A stretch of DNA of 64,000 nt from Schizochytrium sp. TIO01 (GCA_004764695.1 SMSO01000032.1:4525483-4589482), one strand, 5' to 3'. Shown: positions 22,770 to 34,071, numbered from the stretch's first letter. Translations and numbers: made by a program. Notes: generated by a model not told the origin, from the sequence alone.

Positions 22770-24638
22770 ATGACAGCCGCTGTGCTTTCGGCTAGGCAGC
22801 AGAAGCAAGAACAAGGGTCGCATACCATTTCAAACAACTGGCAATCAGATGCAAACAACACTACTGAACCTGCCATCGAAAATAGTTCATCATCTGACCT
22901 GCCATCGACTAACTTTCCACAAGAAGCTCTGGATAAGAAGCGCCCAGCGTTGGAGAGTTTACAATGTCTCAGCGAATCTGAACAACAGGCTGTTAGGGTC
23001 CTTCAAGGCCTTCTCCCTACCACTGATACTGAGACTGTGCGATCGCAGTTTGTGCGCACCTTTGTAGAGCAAAATGGTCTTTCAAATCTTCTTGCAGAGT
23101 CGCAATCCCAATTATCATCAGCACCTTCTGTCTCATCAATGCCCATTACTCTCAATCCCTCTAATATTCTAGGAAATTTGGATGCTACCCGTCCTCATAA
23201 GATCCCTCGCATCGCATCCGCTGGGTTTGCGGCTGCATTAGCCGCAGCGGCGTCCTTTTCGTCTCAAGCAACCCCTGAGAGCAATGTGGTTGAAAATGAC
23301 AACAACAATGGCTTAACTGGTAGCAAAATGCAAGCTGCTTTGAAAAAGAATCGGGATGATGAATGCGGAGAAAACGAGGAACGGCTATCTAGAAGTTCTT
23401 CACAATCACCTGCGTCATCTCCCTCACCGAATGTGCGCAATCAACGTACCCAACGTGGTCACTCTACAGCATGGCGGCGAAAGAGCAAATGCCATTATTG
23501 TGAGCCGCTTGGGCAAAATTGTGGTCTTGTTGCTGGGAAATGTCCCAATCGACCTTGCAACCGCTGTAATCAAAGACATAGACTTGGCCGTTGCAGACGT
23601 AATCCCAACAAACAGACAAAGCGGCGTACACCACAACAGCAAAACAATGAACCTATGTCGGATGAATCAAAAGATTCCATCTCTCGTTCTGAATCTTCGA
23701 AATCTTTGCCTGGGCCAGTCCCTACTGATACACCTGTTCTTCGTAACTTTCAAAACGCCATGAATTTAGCCGGCAATTCGAGTATAGTAAAAGGGAAGAA
23801 GGTAAAAACTAAGGTAGAGGCACAACCTTCATCTCCAGTGCCTTCAATGATCACAGATAGACACTCTAGCGACAGCGATGTCGATATCTCCCGCCCACCT
23901 AGCCCGAATCAACAAGTATATACACTAGTACCACATCAGTTGCGCCCACCTGCGCTTGACACAACAGAGAACACCCTTGCTATAATGCAAGCGTTCCAAC
24001 CGACTATTGCCAGCATCCGCCAGAAGCTTGGCCTTCCGCAATCCTCTATTCAAACTTCTGATGTCTCAAATTCATCATTCTCTGTCATTACAAATGAACA
24101 GGAGAAGCGACCAGGTTTTTGCCTTCCGTTATCTCATGCTTTAGAGACGCCTCCTGGTGGTAATACAATCACAAATCAACAAGGTTCTCCTGGCCTTAAT
24201 GCAACTGCATCCAGTTCTCTACCACCACTTGGTCTTTGGGCAAGTCAAGTTATGTCACTACGGACACCAACTTCCCTTACTGTTCAACCTTCGAATGTAG
24301 CAGCCGCAGGCGGGATTTCGCCGAAAAGCTCCCGCAGTGCACGACGAGCCGTGCGAGGTAATTCATCTCCACAGAAACCTTCATCGAAGGCAACATCCTC
24401 TCCCTCATCACTTCCTTCTTCACCGAAGCCTAAACAAGCCAATCAACAACAACAGCGTCAATACACTATGATGCGAAAGCGCAGCGAATGCCATTTTTGC
24501 AAGCAAATTGGGCAAAATTGTGGACGCGTAGCTGGTAAATGTCCAAACCGTCCTTGTAGTGACTGCGGCGGACGCCATCGCCATGGCCGCTGCAGGCTTA
24601 AACGAATTGCTCGAGTTTTTGCTAACGACCAAGCCTGA
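22770..24638 (+). CDS. Protein with two copies of a 7-Cys/1-His zinc-finger-like module
   Basis: I do not recognise a named family. The 622-residue protein is mostly Ser/Pro/Gln/Asn-rich and probably disordered, with a short Ala-rich stretch at about 150-165. Two modules of identical spacing, C-x2-C-x6-C-x6-C-x4-C-x2-C-x3-H-x4-C, lie at about residues 240-275 and 571-606. They share the core GQNCG-x-VAGKCPNRPC, each is preceded by a basic R-K-S/R-x-C start and followed by an Arg/Lys-rich tail. The second half of each module resembles a CCHC zinc knuckle with one residue fewer before His. Basic flanks and the zinc-type ligands suggest nucleic-acid binding, perhaps transcriptional or RNA-related, but this is inference. 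The ATG at 22770 follows AAAGGAAAT and no in-frame ATG precedes it. The stop is TGA, 508 bp before the convergent Listerin 3' end. Confidence 0.8.
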   Translation: MTAAVLSARQQKQEQGSHTISNNWQSDANNTTEPAIENSSSSDLPSTNFPQEALDKKRPALESLQCLSESEQQAVRVLQGLLPTTDTETVRSQFVRTFVEQNGLSNLLAESQSQLSSAPSVSSMPITLNPSNILGNLDATRPHKIPRIASAGFAAALAAAASFSSQATPESNVVENDNNNGLTGSKMQAALKKNRDDECGENEERLSRSSSQSPASSPSPNVRNQRTQRGHSTAWRRKSKCHYCEPLGQNCGLVAGKCPNRPCNRCNQRHRLGRCRRNPNKQTKRRTPQQQNNEPMSDESKDSISRSESSKSLPGPVPTDTPVLRNFQNAMNLAGNSSIVKGKKVKTKVEAQPSSPVPSMITDRHSSDSDVDISRPPSPNQQVYTLVPHQLRPPALDTTENTLAIMQAFQPTIASIRQKLGLPQSSIQTSDVSNSSFSVITNEQEKRPGFCLPLSHALETPPGGNTITNQQGSPGLNATASSSLPPLGLWASQVMSLRTPTSLTVQPSNVAAAGGISPKSSRSARRAVRGNSSPQKPSSKATSSPSSLPSSPKPKQANQQQQRQYTMMRKRSECHFCKQIGQNCGRVAGKCPNRPCSDCGGRHRHGRCRLKRIARVFANDQA

Positions 24639-25145
24639 GTCATAAGCTTATTAACCTGCTATTCCTTCTGAAAATGAACCCTTACTCACTTTTGATAGTA
24701 CATGCCAACCCCAATATATTATTCTGTGTTTTCCATTTATTCTGTGCTTTCTTTACACTGCTGTATGTTCATCGCATCGCTCCAAGTGAATTCTTACTTT
24801 ATGAGCACATGGTCACTATAATGATGATCGTGATCATGAGCCCCTTTCCATTCATTCGTTTCAATGTATTATTTGGGGAGTTGGGAAAGCTAATTCACAG
24901 AATAAAAACATGAACAATGATTAACACAGTTTAGGTACCAAATTTGAAAGCGGCGCGAGACCCTACTCTTATTGGTAAAAGATTCTCCTATTAACCATTT
25001 ACTCTGGTAGTAAAAACCAAGTCATAAAATGAACATCACTCATATATATGTACGTAAAACCCTTAAAACAGATAAAACAGAAGCTAATAATGGATCACAG
25101 CATGAGGAACAAATAATAAACTAGGCATCTTTTCAAGCGTAAGCT
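24639..25145. other. Convergent spacer before Listerin
   Basis: AT-rich spacer with a TAGGTACC at about 24931-24938 and an AATAAA at about 24900. A 79-codon frame from the ATG at 24674 is hydrophobic and His/Tyr-rich but has no family signs; I do not call it a gene. Confidence 0.5.
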
Positions 25146-28100
25146 TTACTCAAATTCAAATGTTTGTTTACACATGGGACACTCATTCTTATGGGAGGTT
25201 CTGAACCACTTCACGAGGCACCGAGAATGATACGAATTCTTACACACTGAGCACTTGAGGCGTGGAAATGATTGGTCATTTGCATGCACCACGGCGTAAC
25301 AAATTGGGCAAGGCTCCATACCCTCAAGCTCCTTATCCATGTTCAGCTTCCATAATAACAGAGCATCCAGCAATGTACCATTTTGGTTGGTTAACAAAGT
25401 GTTAATTTGCATGACCCAACGCCGCCAACGGTCACGAGAAATGCCTACTTGGCCAACACACTCGACCTGCACATTTTCCAGTGGATAGCAATTTGGAATT
25501 CGTACCTCCATTTCAACTGAACAGTCTTCCTTTTCATACAAAGCCGTCACTACTCGGGCACCCAAGCTTGCACGAACTGTAATTTTACCAAAATCCTCCA
25601 TATCGTCATGGTCATGTTCTCTATTCTTACTCGAGCTGACATGGTTGACCGCATCGAATGCATGTTCACGATTAGCTCGATCAATATCTGCAATTTCAAT
25701 ATTGACAATCCGTGGGGTGATAGATTTGGCCATAAGCATACGAATTCGTGAATACTCCGCGCGATTCACGCGAGTGCTGTCCATGAACCACTTCCTAGAA
25801 AGTGCTGGCAGCACACGCAGCGTTTGAGCGGCCACCTCCCTGTGAATGGAATCATCAAATTCGTCTTCCATTCCAAGTAAACTCCAGCGTAAAGCTACTC
25901 CCACAAGCTCGTGATCTTCCAGACTTTGCGTTAATGCATCACGCTCCTCAGCATCGGCTTCGCGATTCTCGTGAATCAATGATACAAGACTACACCAAGC
26001 TGCATCAGCGAAGGGGGCTTCATCACTAAATTCCCTTTGGTGAGACGAGCTTGTAGCAATAACACCCTCCAGAAGGATTACACGATGTTGCCACCAAGCC
26101 TTCGCCAGTTCATGATCCTTCCCAGCGCACGATTCTACAATACTTGCAAGAACACGAGCAGTTTCTTCTGATCGGTTGACAATGGCTCTGAGCATAGATT
26201 CTGCGTTTTCATTCTCCCGCAGGATGTGCGTTGGAACACTTTTAAAGAGATCCAAGACCTCCTTCGGAATAGGAGTGTCATAAGTATTGCGGCTAAGCAC
26301 CATCTCAGCACATTTTTCTAAGATCTTGTGCATACCTTCATCATCAGTATCCATACAAGCAGCCGTTAGGGCAGTTGCTTGTAATAATTCAATGTCTTTT
26401 CCTGCAAACAATGCACAGTTCACCAGAACCCGAGTCAGGTAATCATGTAAAGATCCTGGCAAAGCAGTAGATGGAACATTCTCCAGTACGCTGCGCATGA
26501 CATGGATAGAGGCCATCAATATCTTCCGAAAAGAAGATGAAGATGAGGACTTGGATGATGACAAAGATGCTTGACGGAAATACGCCGCCACGGCACGGGG
26601 TTGGGCAATGGCCTCTAGTGCAGCAGCCACACAAAGCAGGCGGCGAAGCTCTTCGGGACCTAGCCTAGCCCCTCGACCAGAGCCAGTCAGAACACCAAAC
26701 TGCTCCAGGTTGTGGCACAAGCTTGCCTTTGAGGATGGGCTCGAAAGCTGCGAGAACTGCGAACTTGGTTGCTCTGTAGCACTTGCAACAAGCTCATGCG
26801 CATACCCCCCCTTCTCGGAACCAGAAACCGCAGTAGCCGACTGCCGGCGCTGCGCCTGAGCTTCTGCCATTTGTTCTAAAGCACGCTGCCTCCGTGCCTT
26901 GGCTGCTGCGAGCGCTTCCTTACGTTGCTGATCAGAATCAACTGGTTTAGGGGTGAGGCTCGGAAGCAATTTCATCAAACGAAGGGATTCTTTGTGATCA
27001 CCTGCCTTGCGGGCTTGTGCAAGCATTTCATTCAGCTCCGAAAGTGTTTCAGGTACTCGATGTTTCGGCTGGAGGTACTTTTCAGTAGTTTGAACCTCGC
27101 GACTGTCCATCGCAATTGTATAGTAAGGTTCGCTTGGGTCATCCAAATGCACCTTACTCACAACGCCAGGAGTAGCTGGATCAGTCTTCGTGTACAGAAT
27201 CTCTTCACCTTCATTGAATGAAGGCAATTTAACTCCCGAAGTGTTGACTGCAGTAGCGTTCTTTGTGGAAGGCTCCGTCTCACGTGCTTCACTCACATCC
27301 TCTGCAGATGGAAAAGTGGACTGCATTTTAGACAAATTCAGGTTTTCTTCCTCCACGCTGGCTTCGTGACCCTTCATGACAGAAATGAACGCATCTGCTG
27401 TGGCCATTGCTTCATCTCGGACCGAATCTGGAACTTGGTTCATCAACTGTTCAGCACAAGATGCCACTAGATCATCAAACTTCACACCTAAATCTTGCAG
27501 AATTGTAGACATCGTCTTCACCAAGGTTTCCAGTGCTGGAAGAGCGAGTTTGAGATGTTGAATATCTGGCACAAGCCTTGTTTTAACCACCTGAAGGACA
27601 ACATTATCCCGAGAAAGAGAAGCAACACCCGCGGCATATTGGAATAGCTCAATCGCTGCAATAGTGTTCATTTGATTTTGCAGATTTGTTGAATTGTCCA
27701 CGGCCGCTTCTACAAATGCATCAAACTGAGCGTGGACAATATATGGAACAAGAACTGCACTGCGCCAGTCTCTGTGTTCGTCAGAACTAAGTAGCAATTT
27801 CCACAAGAGTAACGCAGGCTCAGCAAAGCCTAGACACTCACCTTCAGGAACTTCTTCACTCACATGCATTGCAACATGGACTAGGCGTCGCGATTGGGAA
27901 GTTGTCTTTAGTGCCGTAAACACTGCTTCTGATCGGCCATTTCCTCGGGCAAGGTGAGCCCATGCAAGCTTCGCACGTTCGCTCCAAAGTTTGCTACTGG
28001 AATCAACTTTATCATTTTCAAAAGATGACACAAGCCACGTTTGAAGCCAAGATTCAACCACTGCCGGCGTATTGAGAGCAGTTGGCGCCCGAGGCTGTAA

Positions 28101-30350
28101 AAGAGCTTTGGTTATTAATGCTAGCCCTGCACTCTCCGGCCTCATACGCGTGGGGAGGTGCATAATGACCTCAGCTAATGTGCCTAAAGACTGCTCATCC
28201 ATGTGGCTATCTTCTACGCGCAAAGCATTAATCTTGCTAAATTCTTCCCGACCAAAGTACTCTTCTACAAAAGACAAAAGAGGACCACAGCAAGATTTTT
28301 CGAGATACTCAATTGCATGGTCATCAAGCCAGCCCAGTTGTGAAAGAGCACCCACAGAGTTTGGGGTGGGGCAACCTAGGACAGATTCAACAAGGCTTTG
28401 CAGAACTCCTTCGGAACAAACTTTGTCAGAGCCCTCCAAGCGAGAGAGGTCGCCCATCTTGAAAATACTCTTGGAGCCAGAAAGGGCATCGGCAAGATAC
28501 TGTTGGGCTTGTGAATCACGTTGAAGACCCTCGAAGTAGTGACGCCACATTTGATCGCGCTCATGCAAAGACTGTGGGCCGCATAAACATACACGAAGTG
28601 CCAAACGAAAGCTGGCTGCACCCTCAGCACCATCGCGGCGTAATCGAGCTGTTCTCAAGAGAGCTTCCGCTTGGCCATTTACAACGCCACAAACACTAAC
28701 AAGAACATCTAAAGCTGACAAGGAAGGACAGCGTCGTGTATCATTTAAGGCAGTATCCACCAATGTCTTCGCGAGAGCCGCAATTGTAGGTTTTGCGTTG
28801 CTTCCCGCCCCAGCTGCTTCAACAATCTCAGCAACGCGTTCTGCACGTGTAGCGTCCTCTAGAAAATGAGCTTCCATAGTCTGCTGAAGAGCGCGCCATG
28901 CTTCATTATCGGTTGGAGGAACCTGATTCAGAGCTAATGCGAGTGTTGCTGGGAGGTCACGACCTAAACGGAAGCGACGGTTCTCACATATGTACACCTC
29001 GATTGGACGCAAAAGGTGCTCAGTTGAGAAGCTGCGTTTGTGTTTCAAAAGAAATGCAGCACACTCCAGCTGTGCGTGGAGTAGAGCAGGAGTGCCGTGA
29101 GGTCCAAGATCCTCTTCAGCAGACATGCCACTCCAGAGTTCCTCAAGCCATTTATTTGCCAAGGACTCAGAGCCCATTTCATCCCAAACCTCAGTAGGAA
29201 TCAAAGAAAGGATAGGAAGAAGCATCGGATATGCTAGTCTGCCAGCTCCACGTGCGCCGCGACGCATAAAAGACCACATACTTGCAAAAAATGTCTTCCG
29301 ATAATCCTTCAATATACTGAAGAATTGTCCTCCTTGCATCATTGTAACAATAGCTTCAGCAACTCCTCCCACAAGGCGGGACTCTTGTTCAGTGGAAAGT
29401 GCCCGCGCCATCAGGCTACAGGCTTCTTCTGCATTAAGGCTTGAATCAAGAAGGTGCTCTTTTGACAGCATCGCTACGAGCTCATAAGTTGCGCCACGTA
29501 CGAGGGAACTACTATGGGTAAAGATAGTTTTCCATCGTGGGTTTTGGCCAACTGCAGACAGCACGAAGGATTCAGCTAGTCCACCTTTAACACGCGATTC
29601 GCAGCGCAAGAGTTCTGGCAATCTGGCAAGTGCGCCTAAGGAACTCGCCTGGAGTCTCTCTTTGACTTCGTCTTCCATACCATCCAGAGAAAGCGCATAC
29701 ATACGATCTTTAAGAAACGCCATTATAATTCCTTCATTCTTTTGAATAAGCGACTCAAGATTTTCCACAAGGTCGATACTCTCTATTGTTCGCAAAACTT
29801 CGCGAGCAGCGCGATTCACATCAGCATTTGTTGGATCACCAACACAACAAAACGTCTCGCCAAGGAAATCGCTACTTGAGCGAATAACAACCTTTGGCAC
29901 GCGTCTCAGAAACACGCAAAGCGTAACATTTGCCCGCTCACGCACACGGTGATCTACTTCTCGAGAGCATATGCGAAGGTAATGGTACAGGAAATGTGGT
30001 AAAGCTTCGCGAACATCCTCACGACTGGTCAGTTGCTCACTCTCCACAAGCTTGGAGAGCTCTGCAAGAGCCTTGAATTTCGTCTGCGCATCTTTCTTCG
30101 ACAAGCTCTTGTAGGTCTGTTTGATGTCATTATGACTGCCTGCATAATAAGATGTAGTATTGTCCTCTACCCCGCGTTTCCTGTCCGCTAAGCTAGTTTG
30201 AGGCGCTGTGGCGCTTGCGCTGGAGGTGGAGGCAGAGCTCGTCGTAGCTGTTGCAAAGGCATCAAAGCCTACAAAGGTCGAGGTATTGAAACCTGCCTTA
30301 TGCATGGCTGCGGCCGAGGCGGCAGCAGACGCCTTACGAGCCTTGCCCAT
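25146..30350 (-). CDS. LTN1: Listerin E3 ubiquitin ligase
   Basis: Ribosome-associated quality control ligase that ubiquitylates nascent chains on stalled 60S subunits. The 1734 residues start MGKARKASAAA, like the conserved Listerin N-terminus, with GFDAF at about 27. Helical HEAT-type repeats fill about 50-1000. The C-terminus has the RWD-like region (IPNCYPLENVQVEC, RDRWRRWVMQINTLLTNQNG, LWKLNMDKELEGME) followed by the RING at about 1680-1730, with CPIC, CSVC, YHSRCLVKWF and CPMC zinc ligands. This end matches animal Listerin almost position by position. Odd: about residues 1044-1095 hold an extra compact segment (GEEILYTKTDP to QTTEKYL) with a PYYTI core that looks like a Tudor/SH3-type barrel, inside a disordered charged linker, followed by an Ala/Arg/Gln-rich helix at about 1125-1160. 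The start ATG has A at -3 and G at +4. Confidence 0.96.
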   Translation of the reverse strand: MGKARKASAAASAAAMHKAGFNTSTFVGFDAFATATTSSASTSSASATAPQTSLADRKRGVEDNTTSYYAGSHNDIKQTYKSLSKKDAQTKFKALAELSKLVESEQLTSREDVREALPHFLYHYLRICSREVDHRVRERANVTLCVFLRRVPKVVIRSSSDFLGETFCCVGDPTNADVNRAAREVLRTIESIDLVENLESLIQKNEGIIMAFLKDRMYALSLDGMEDEVKERLQASSLGALARLPELLRCESRVKGGLAESFVLSAVGQNPRWKTIFTHSSSLVRGATYELVAMLSKEHLLDSSLNAEEACSLMARALSTEQESRLVGGVAEAIVTMMQGGQFFSILKDYRKTFFASMWSFMRRGARGAGRLAYPMLLPILSLIPTEVWDEMGSESLANKWLEELWSGMSAEEDLGPHGTPALLHAQLECAAFLLKHKRSFSTEHLLRPIEVYICENRRFRLGRDLPATLALALNQVPPTDNEAWRALQQTMEAHFLEDATRAERVAEIVEAAGAGSNAKPTIAALAKTLVDTALNDTRRCPSLSALDVLVSVCGVVNGQAEALLRTARLRRDGAEGAASFRLALRVCLCGPQSLHERDQMWRHYFEGLQRDSQAQQYLADALSGSKSIFKMGDLSRLEGSDKVCSEGVLQSLVESVLGCPTPNSVGALSQLGWLDDHAIEYLEKSCCGPLLSFVEEYFGREEFSKINALRVEDSHMDEQSLGTLAEVIMHLPTRMRPESAGLALITKALLQPRAPTALNTPAVVESWLQTWLVSSFENDKVDSSSKLWSERAKLAWAHLARGNGRSEAVFTALKTTSQSRRLVHVAMHVSEEVPEGECLGFAEPALLLWKLLLSSDEHRDWRSAVLVPYIVHAQFDAFVEAAVDNSTNLQNQMNTIAAIELFQYAAGVASLSRDNVVLQVVKTRLVPDIQHLKLALPALETLVKTMSTILQDLGVKFDDLVASCAEQLMNQVPDSVRDEAMATADAFISVMKGHEASVEEENLNLSKMQSTFPSAEDVSEARETEPSTKNATAVNTSGVKLPSFNEGEEILYTKTDPATPGVVSKVHLDDPSEPYYTIAMDSREVQTTEKYLQPKHRVPETLSELNEMLAQARKAGDHKESLRLMKLLPSLTPKPVDSDQQRKEALAAAKARRQRALEQMAEAQAQRRQSATAVSGSEKGGYAHELVASATEQPSSQFSQLSSPSSKASLCHNLEQFGVLTGSGRGARLGPEELRRLLCVAAALEAIAQPRAVAAYFRQASLSSSKSSSSSSFRKILMASIHVMRSVLENVPSTALPGSLHDYLTRVLVNCALFAGKDIELLQATALTAACMDTDDEGMHKILEKCAEMVLSRNTYDTPIPKEVLDLFKSVPTHILRENENAESMLRAIVNRSEETARVLASIVESCAGKDHELAKAWWQHRVILLEGVIATSSSHQREFSDEAPFADAAWCSLVSLIHENREADAEERDALTQSLEDHELVGVALRWSLLGMEDEFDDSIHREVAAQTLRVLPALSRKWFMDSTRVNRAEYSRIRMLMAKSITPRIVNIEIADIDRANREHAFDAVNHVSSSKNREHDHDDMEDFGKITVRASLGARVVTALYEKEDCSVEMEVRIPNCYPLENVQVECVGQVGISRDRWRRWVMQINTLLTNQNGTLLDALLLWKLNMDKELEGMEPCPICYAVVHANDQSFPRLKCSVCKNSYHSRCLVKWFRTSHKNECPMCKQTFEFE

Positions 30351-32040
30351 GGTGTCCTTATTATATTTTGGTTTGGGTCTATCTGCGTTCGATGTGGTTT
30401 GGTTGTTCCTTGCTCGTTTAGTTCAATTGTTTGATCGAAAGAGAGGATTTTACTCTTCTTTTCTGCAGCCAGTGAGTGACTTTCTTACCTTTTCTTTTCA
30501 TATTTGAAAAGCGTAGCTATGAGTACTTAGCTGCCTACTTAGTACAAACGAAGAGCATTATTAGTTAAGTGCTAATACCGTCATATAGTACTTCTCATTT
30601 CCCATGTGGTTTCCAGCAAATCTTCAGCAGACCTCAAACTACAGAACCTCAACCTAAAGTAAAACATCCTTACGAGCCCCTGTCGCTCATCAGCATTCAA
30701 CAAAATCCCATGCTTGTTTTCTGCCCTTTATAATTTTACAAACCTGTGGCGACCGTGCAATTTCTGATGGCTCTGTCCTTTTGATTTCATTGAGAAAGCG
30801 AAGCGCCCACTCTAACAAATTGCACATAGTAGTCTGTTCGTACTAATCTCTAACTTATACAAACGCTGCACCCAGTAGGTAATATGCTTCCGATTCCCAT
30901 ATTCATATATCCCTCAACACATAGCTTTCAATTCCACCTCAAGTTATGGCATACACCTCGAAAAAATGAGGCACCCACATCAGCCAACGTGTGTAAATTT
31001 TTCTTCGTATCATAGTAATATGATAAATCCAAAACATTCGACACGACCTTTTCAAAAGTTATTGGAAGCTAACCTTAGAACGTTACAAACTTGCCTGGCC
31101 CTGATGTTTTCGCAGCTATTTCATCCATGAAATAATGGATATTTAAAATTGACTCTGACAACCCTATTCATAGAGATACAAATGAAGATGCCACTGATCG
31201 TCGATGTTGATAGAAGCGAGTTAGAGCTTAGACTTCGTAGTGCGAAATTAGGCCTTACCAAAATCAAATGTACGGATGATTTAACAACCGTATCCTTCTT
31301 CCAAGCTGGTGGATAAAATCATCTACATTTGCAATACAAGCAAAATAAAGCTAGCATCAAGTCACCAAAACACCCATCTAATCTGTCTATTCCAACGAAG
31401 CGCCCTTTTCAATTGTTCGACAGACTCCTCTTATTTTACCAATACACATACTTTGAATTTCGGCGACAAGGTGTGAAACTTCAAAGAAACAGCTCACCAT
31501 GAGTTAAAATAAAATTCGAAATCAATCTTGAAACACAACACCGGGATACACCAGGTTAGAAACTTTCACTTTATGATTGTCTGCGCTTAAACGCTGAATT
31601 GTTGGTGCTCTGATAATCCATTTATACTTATGCAATTTTGCTAGCTAGAAGCTTGGCCAGCATTACGTTGGACTTCATTTGACCTAATTGCAGATGGAGT
31701 CAATGACTTAATCTGCTCCAAGAAACAATAGATAAGAAAATCGCAACTTCGAATTACATTTTATATGTTTGTATATGAGGCGTCATTTTAAACCTCTTGC
31801 AGATTCTTTATGGCCTAGCCTAGCCTAAGTACTACCCGAAGAAGGTTCGGAATCAAGGGTGCGGCACACTATATCCTTAAATTGGAAAACTCGAGGTTCA
31901 CGCTCTCAGGAAATAGGATCCCAGAACTCCGAATTCCACACAGCAACTCACTCTCTTTTCAATATACTCATATACGCAGTTTGTTGTCCAGCTAAACAGT
32001 TCTCATTGTTCGATCTTACCATATATCAATTAGCAAAAGC

Positions 32041-32090
32041 TTTTGAGAGCGACAAGATCTTTTGAGAGCGAGCAAACGTTTTTGAGAGCG
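32041..32090. repeat. Three phased copies of TTTTGAGAGCG
   Basis: The 11-base word TTTTGAGAGCG occurs exactly at 32041, 32060 and 32080, that is at 19- and 20-base spacing, close to two helical turns. A reverse copy of the core (CGCTCTC) lies near 31894 and a related CTGAGAGC near 32193. Regular spacing suggests a protein-binding array, but no function is known. Confidence 0.6.
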
Positions 32091-33011
32091 TCTTTCATTC
32101 TTGCTTTTGTGAGTGTAGCTCTCTGTTTTTATTCGATGTAGGACAATGGAACGAATCAAACTCCTTTTCTTATTTTGCTTTGGCTATTTGTCTGAGAGCA
32201 GGCATTGCCTCCACGCCTAAACTTATTCACTCTAGGTTTGTCTTATTTGAGCAAAGTCTCAGGGTGCAGTCTATAAAAAGGGTTCAGCAGGCAAGAAATA
32301 CCGGGACGTCCCCCTAAGCGTGGATATGCATTTGGTACTTGCCATTACATAGGAATCCTCAGAGTGATCGTGGAAAAGTAACGCACAACAGGATGTGATA
32401 CCATGGGATCTGTACAGTCTGCAACTTTTGTTCTGCTCCCCTAGGCTGAAAGGTTGTATTTTAACACATTTCCTTCACCGATAGTATACTCACGTGTGAG
32501 CCTGCTCAAGAGGGCAATGTTTGATTTTGAGAATCAGAGACAGCGACTAATCACAACCATCGTTTTAGTAATTTTCAAGTTACTTCAAGTCTTGAAAGTA
32601 AACTGAATATAAAATAGCAATAAACAAAAATAAATGGATTGATTGATACACGATAGTAATACTAAAAGTCTAAAGCAGATTTTTCCCACAGGGTATTAGG
32701 TCAAGTACATAGGTACCCTTAGTCAATACATTTGTTGTGTAGGCCTTAAAAAACATTAATGGTTAGCAATCACTTAAAATATATTGAACGAGGATGGTTT
32801 ATTAGAATTGTTTAGTTCACTGCACTATAGTGGCTTCAAGACTTGCCTCTTTTTCAACTTTGATATCTATCTGCTGTGACTCTAAAAGTAAGATCGCATC
32901 TACAATTTGAGCTGCAGCTTTTTCATTCCTTTTTCTTTCAATTTTCAAGCTCAAGTTATAGTTAGAATCGGAAAAAGGAAAAAGAAAAAAGAAACTGCTT
33001 TACTAACTGTA

Positions 33012-33150
33012 TAGGTAGGTACCTACATAGCAAAAATAGAGATTGGCAAGAAGTAGTGCTAGCTAGGTACTACACCTCCTCTAGAGACACCTTATTCCTA
33101 TTCGTTGCCCCTTTAGTACAAGGTATCTAGCATTACTTGCCTACCTACTA
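33012..33150. promoter_or_regulatory. TAGGTA/TACCTA cluster 5' of SCC2
   Basis: TAGGTAGGTACCTA at 33012-33025, CTAGGTAC at about 33063 and CCTACCTA at about 33140. They lie 0.9-1.1 kb before the SCC2 start. Promoter role is inferred from the recurrence of this word upstream of other genes. Confidence 0.3.
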
Positions 33151-34071
33151 CTCACTAGTCAGAGGTAATAAGAAGTCAAAATCTTTTAGCAACGTGGGTA
33201 AAAACTCAGGTCCAAATAATCACTCTTTACATTGCTAAGGTAGCAGCTACTTACCTTGAGAGTGAGTTGATAAAATTAGAGATATATAGGCTAGCTAGTC
33301 ATCTACGCGTTTTTACAGTTTCGAAACTATGAATGTGAAGTGCTATTAATTCTGGAGTCTTTTCTCATGATTTATGTTTTTTCTCCCTTTTGCCCAACTA
33401 TATACGTACCTTTATTCCCTTTATCAGGTAAAGAAGCACTTCCTCGCTAGCTAGCTGATTAGCAATTTTCTACGCATGAGAAATTCTCTTATCGATAGTA
33501 GTTAGTTAGCGCTTCATCCGATTTCATAGTATACCGTAAGTAACTATTAAACAGGGTACATAGATATCTAGCATTGACTACTAGGCACTGTAGGAGCATC
33601 ACCTCGACAACGACAATAACTACAGCAAGTCTTACTACTCCTGCCACTGAAGGTAGAAACCAAACTGATTCGACGGAACGGCGTGGACTCTCGAGCGCTC
33701 TCAACAGAGCTGCTGAGCAACAGTGGGCGGAAAGAACGGCGCAGGCAGAACCCTCTCGGGCCCTGGTCCGCTCCGCCCGCATTTTCCGTCTATCTGATTC
33801 ACTCGGCCGTTCTTCTCGCTCTCGGTTTCACTCTGATTTTCTGTTCTTTCTTTGCTAAACACCCTGCTGAGACAACGGTGACAGAAGGCAAAAGGCAACG
33901 AGGTGTCAACAGCCAAGACTCAATCGAGACTGTAGGTACAGGCAGAGGCTTCATCAATCAAACTCTTAGGTAAGAATTCTATTCTTCTCTCTGTGTTTCT
34001 ATAGTTGATTTCGATCTTTATCTTTTTAAGATTTCAAACCTGCACGAGCAAAAGATTCAGATCTGAGCAGG

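Larger units (their letters stand above)
30351..34071. other. Divergent region between Listerin and SCC2
   Basis: The 3.7 kb between two divergent starts contains no supported gene. It is AT-rich for the first 3 kb, with TAGGTA at about 30875 and 32711 and a cluster at 33012-33150. The last 500 bp before SCC2 are clearly more GC-rich and open in several frames (for example 33683-33973), probably 5' UTR. A GTAAGA at 33970 followed by pyrimidine-rich AG sites (34004, 34030) could be a short 5' UTR intron; I could not link it in frame to the SCC2 coding region. Confidence 0.5.

Noticed and set aside
33970-34030. Possible spliced N-terminal exon of SCC2
   Set aside because: The GTAAGA donor and the nearby AG acceptors do not join the upstream open frame to SCC2 in frame; a 5' UTR intron remains possible but not shown.
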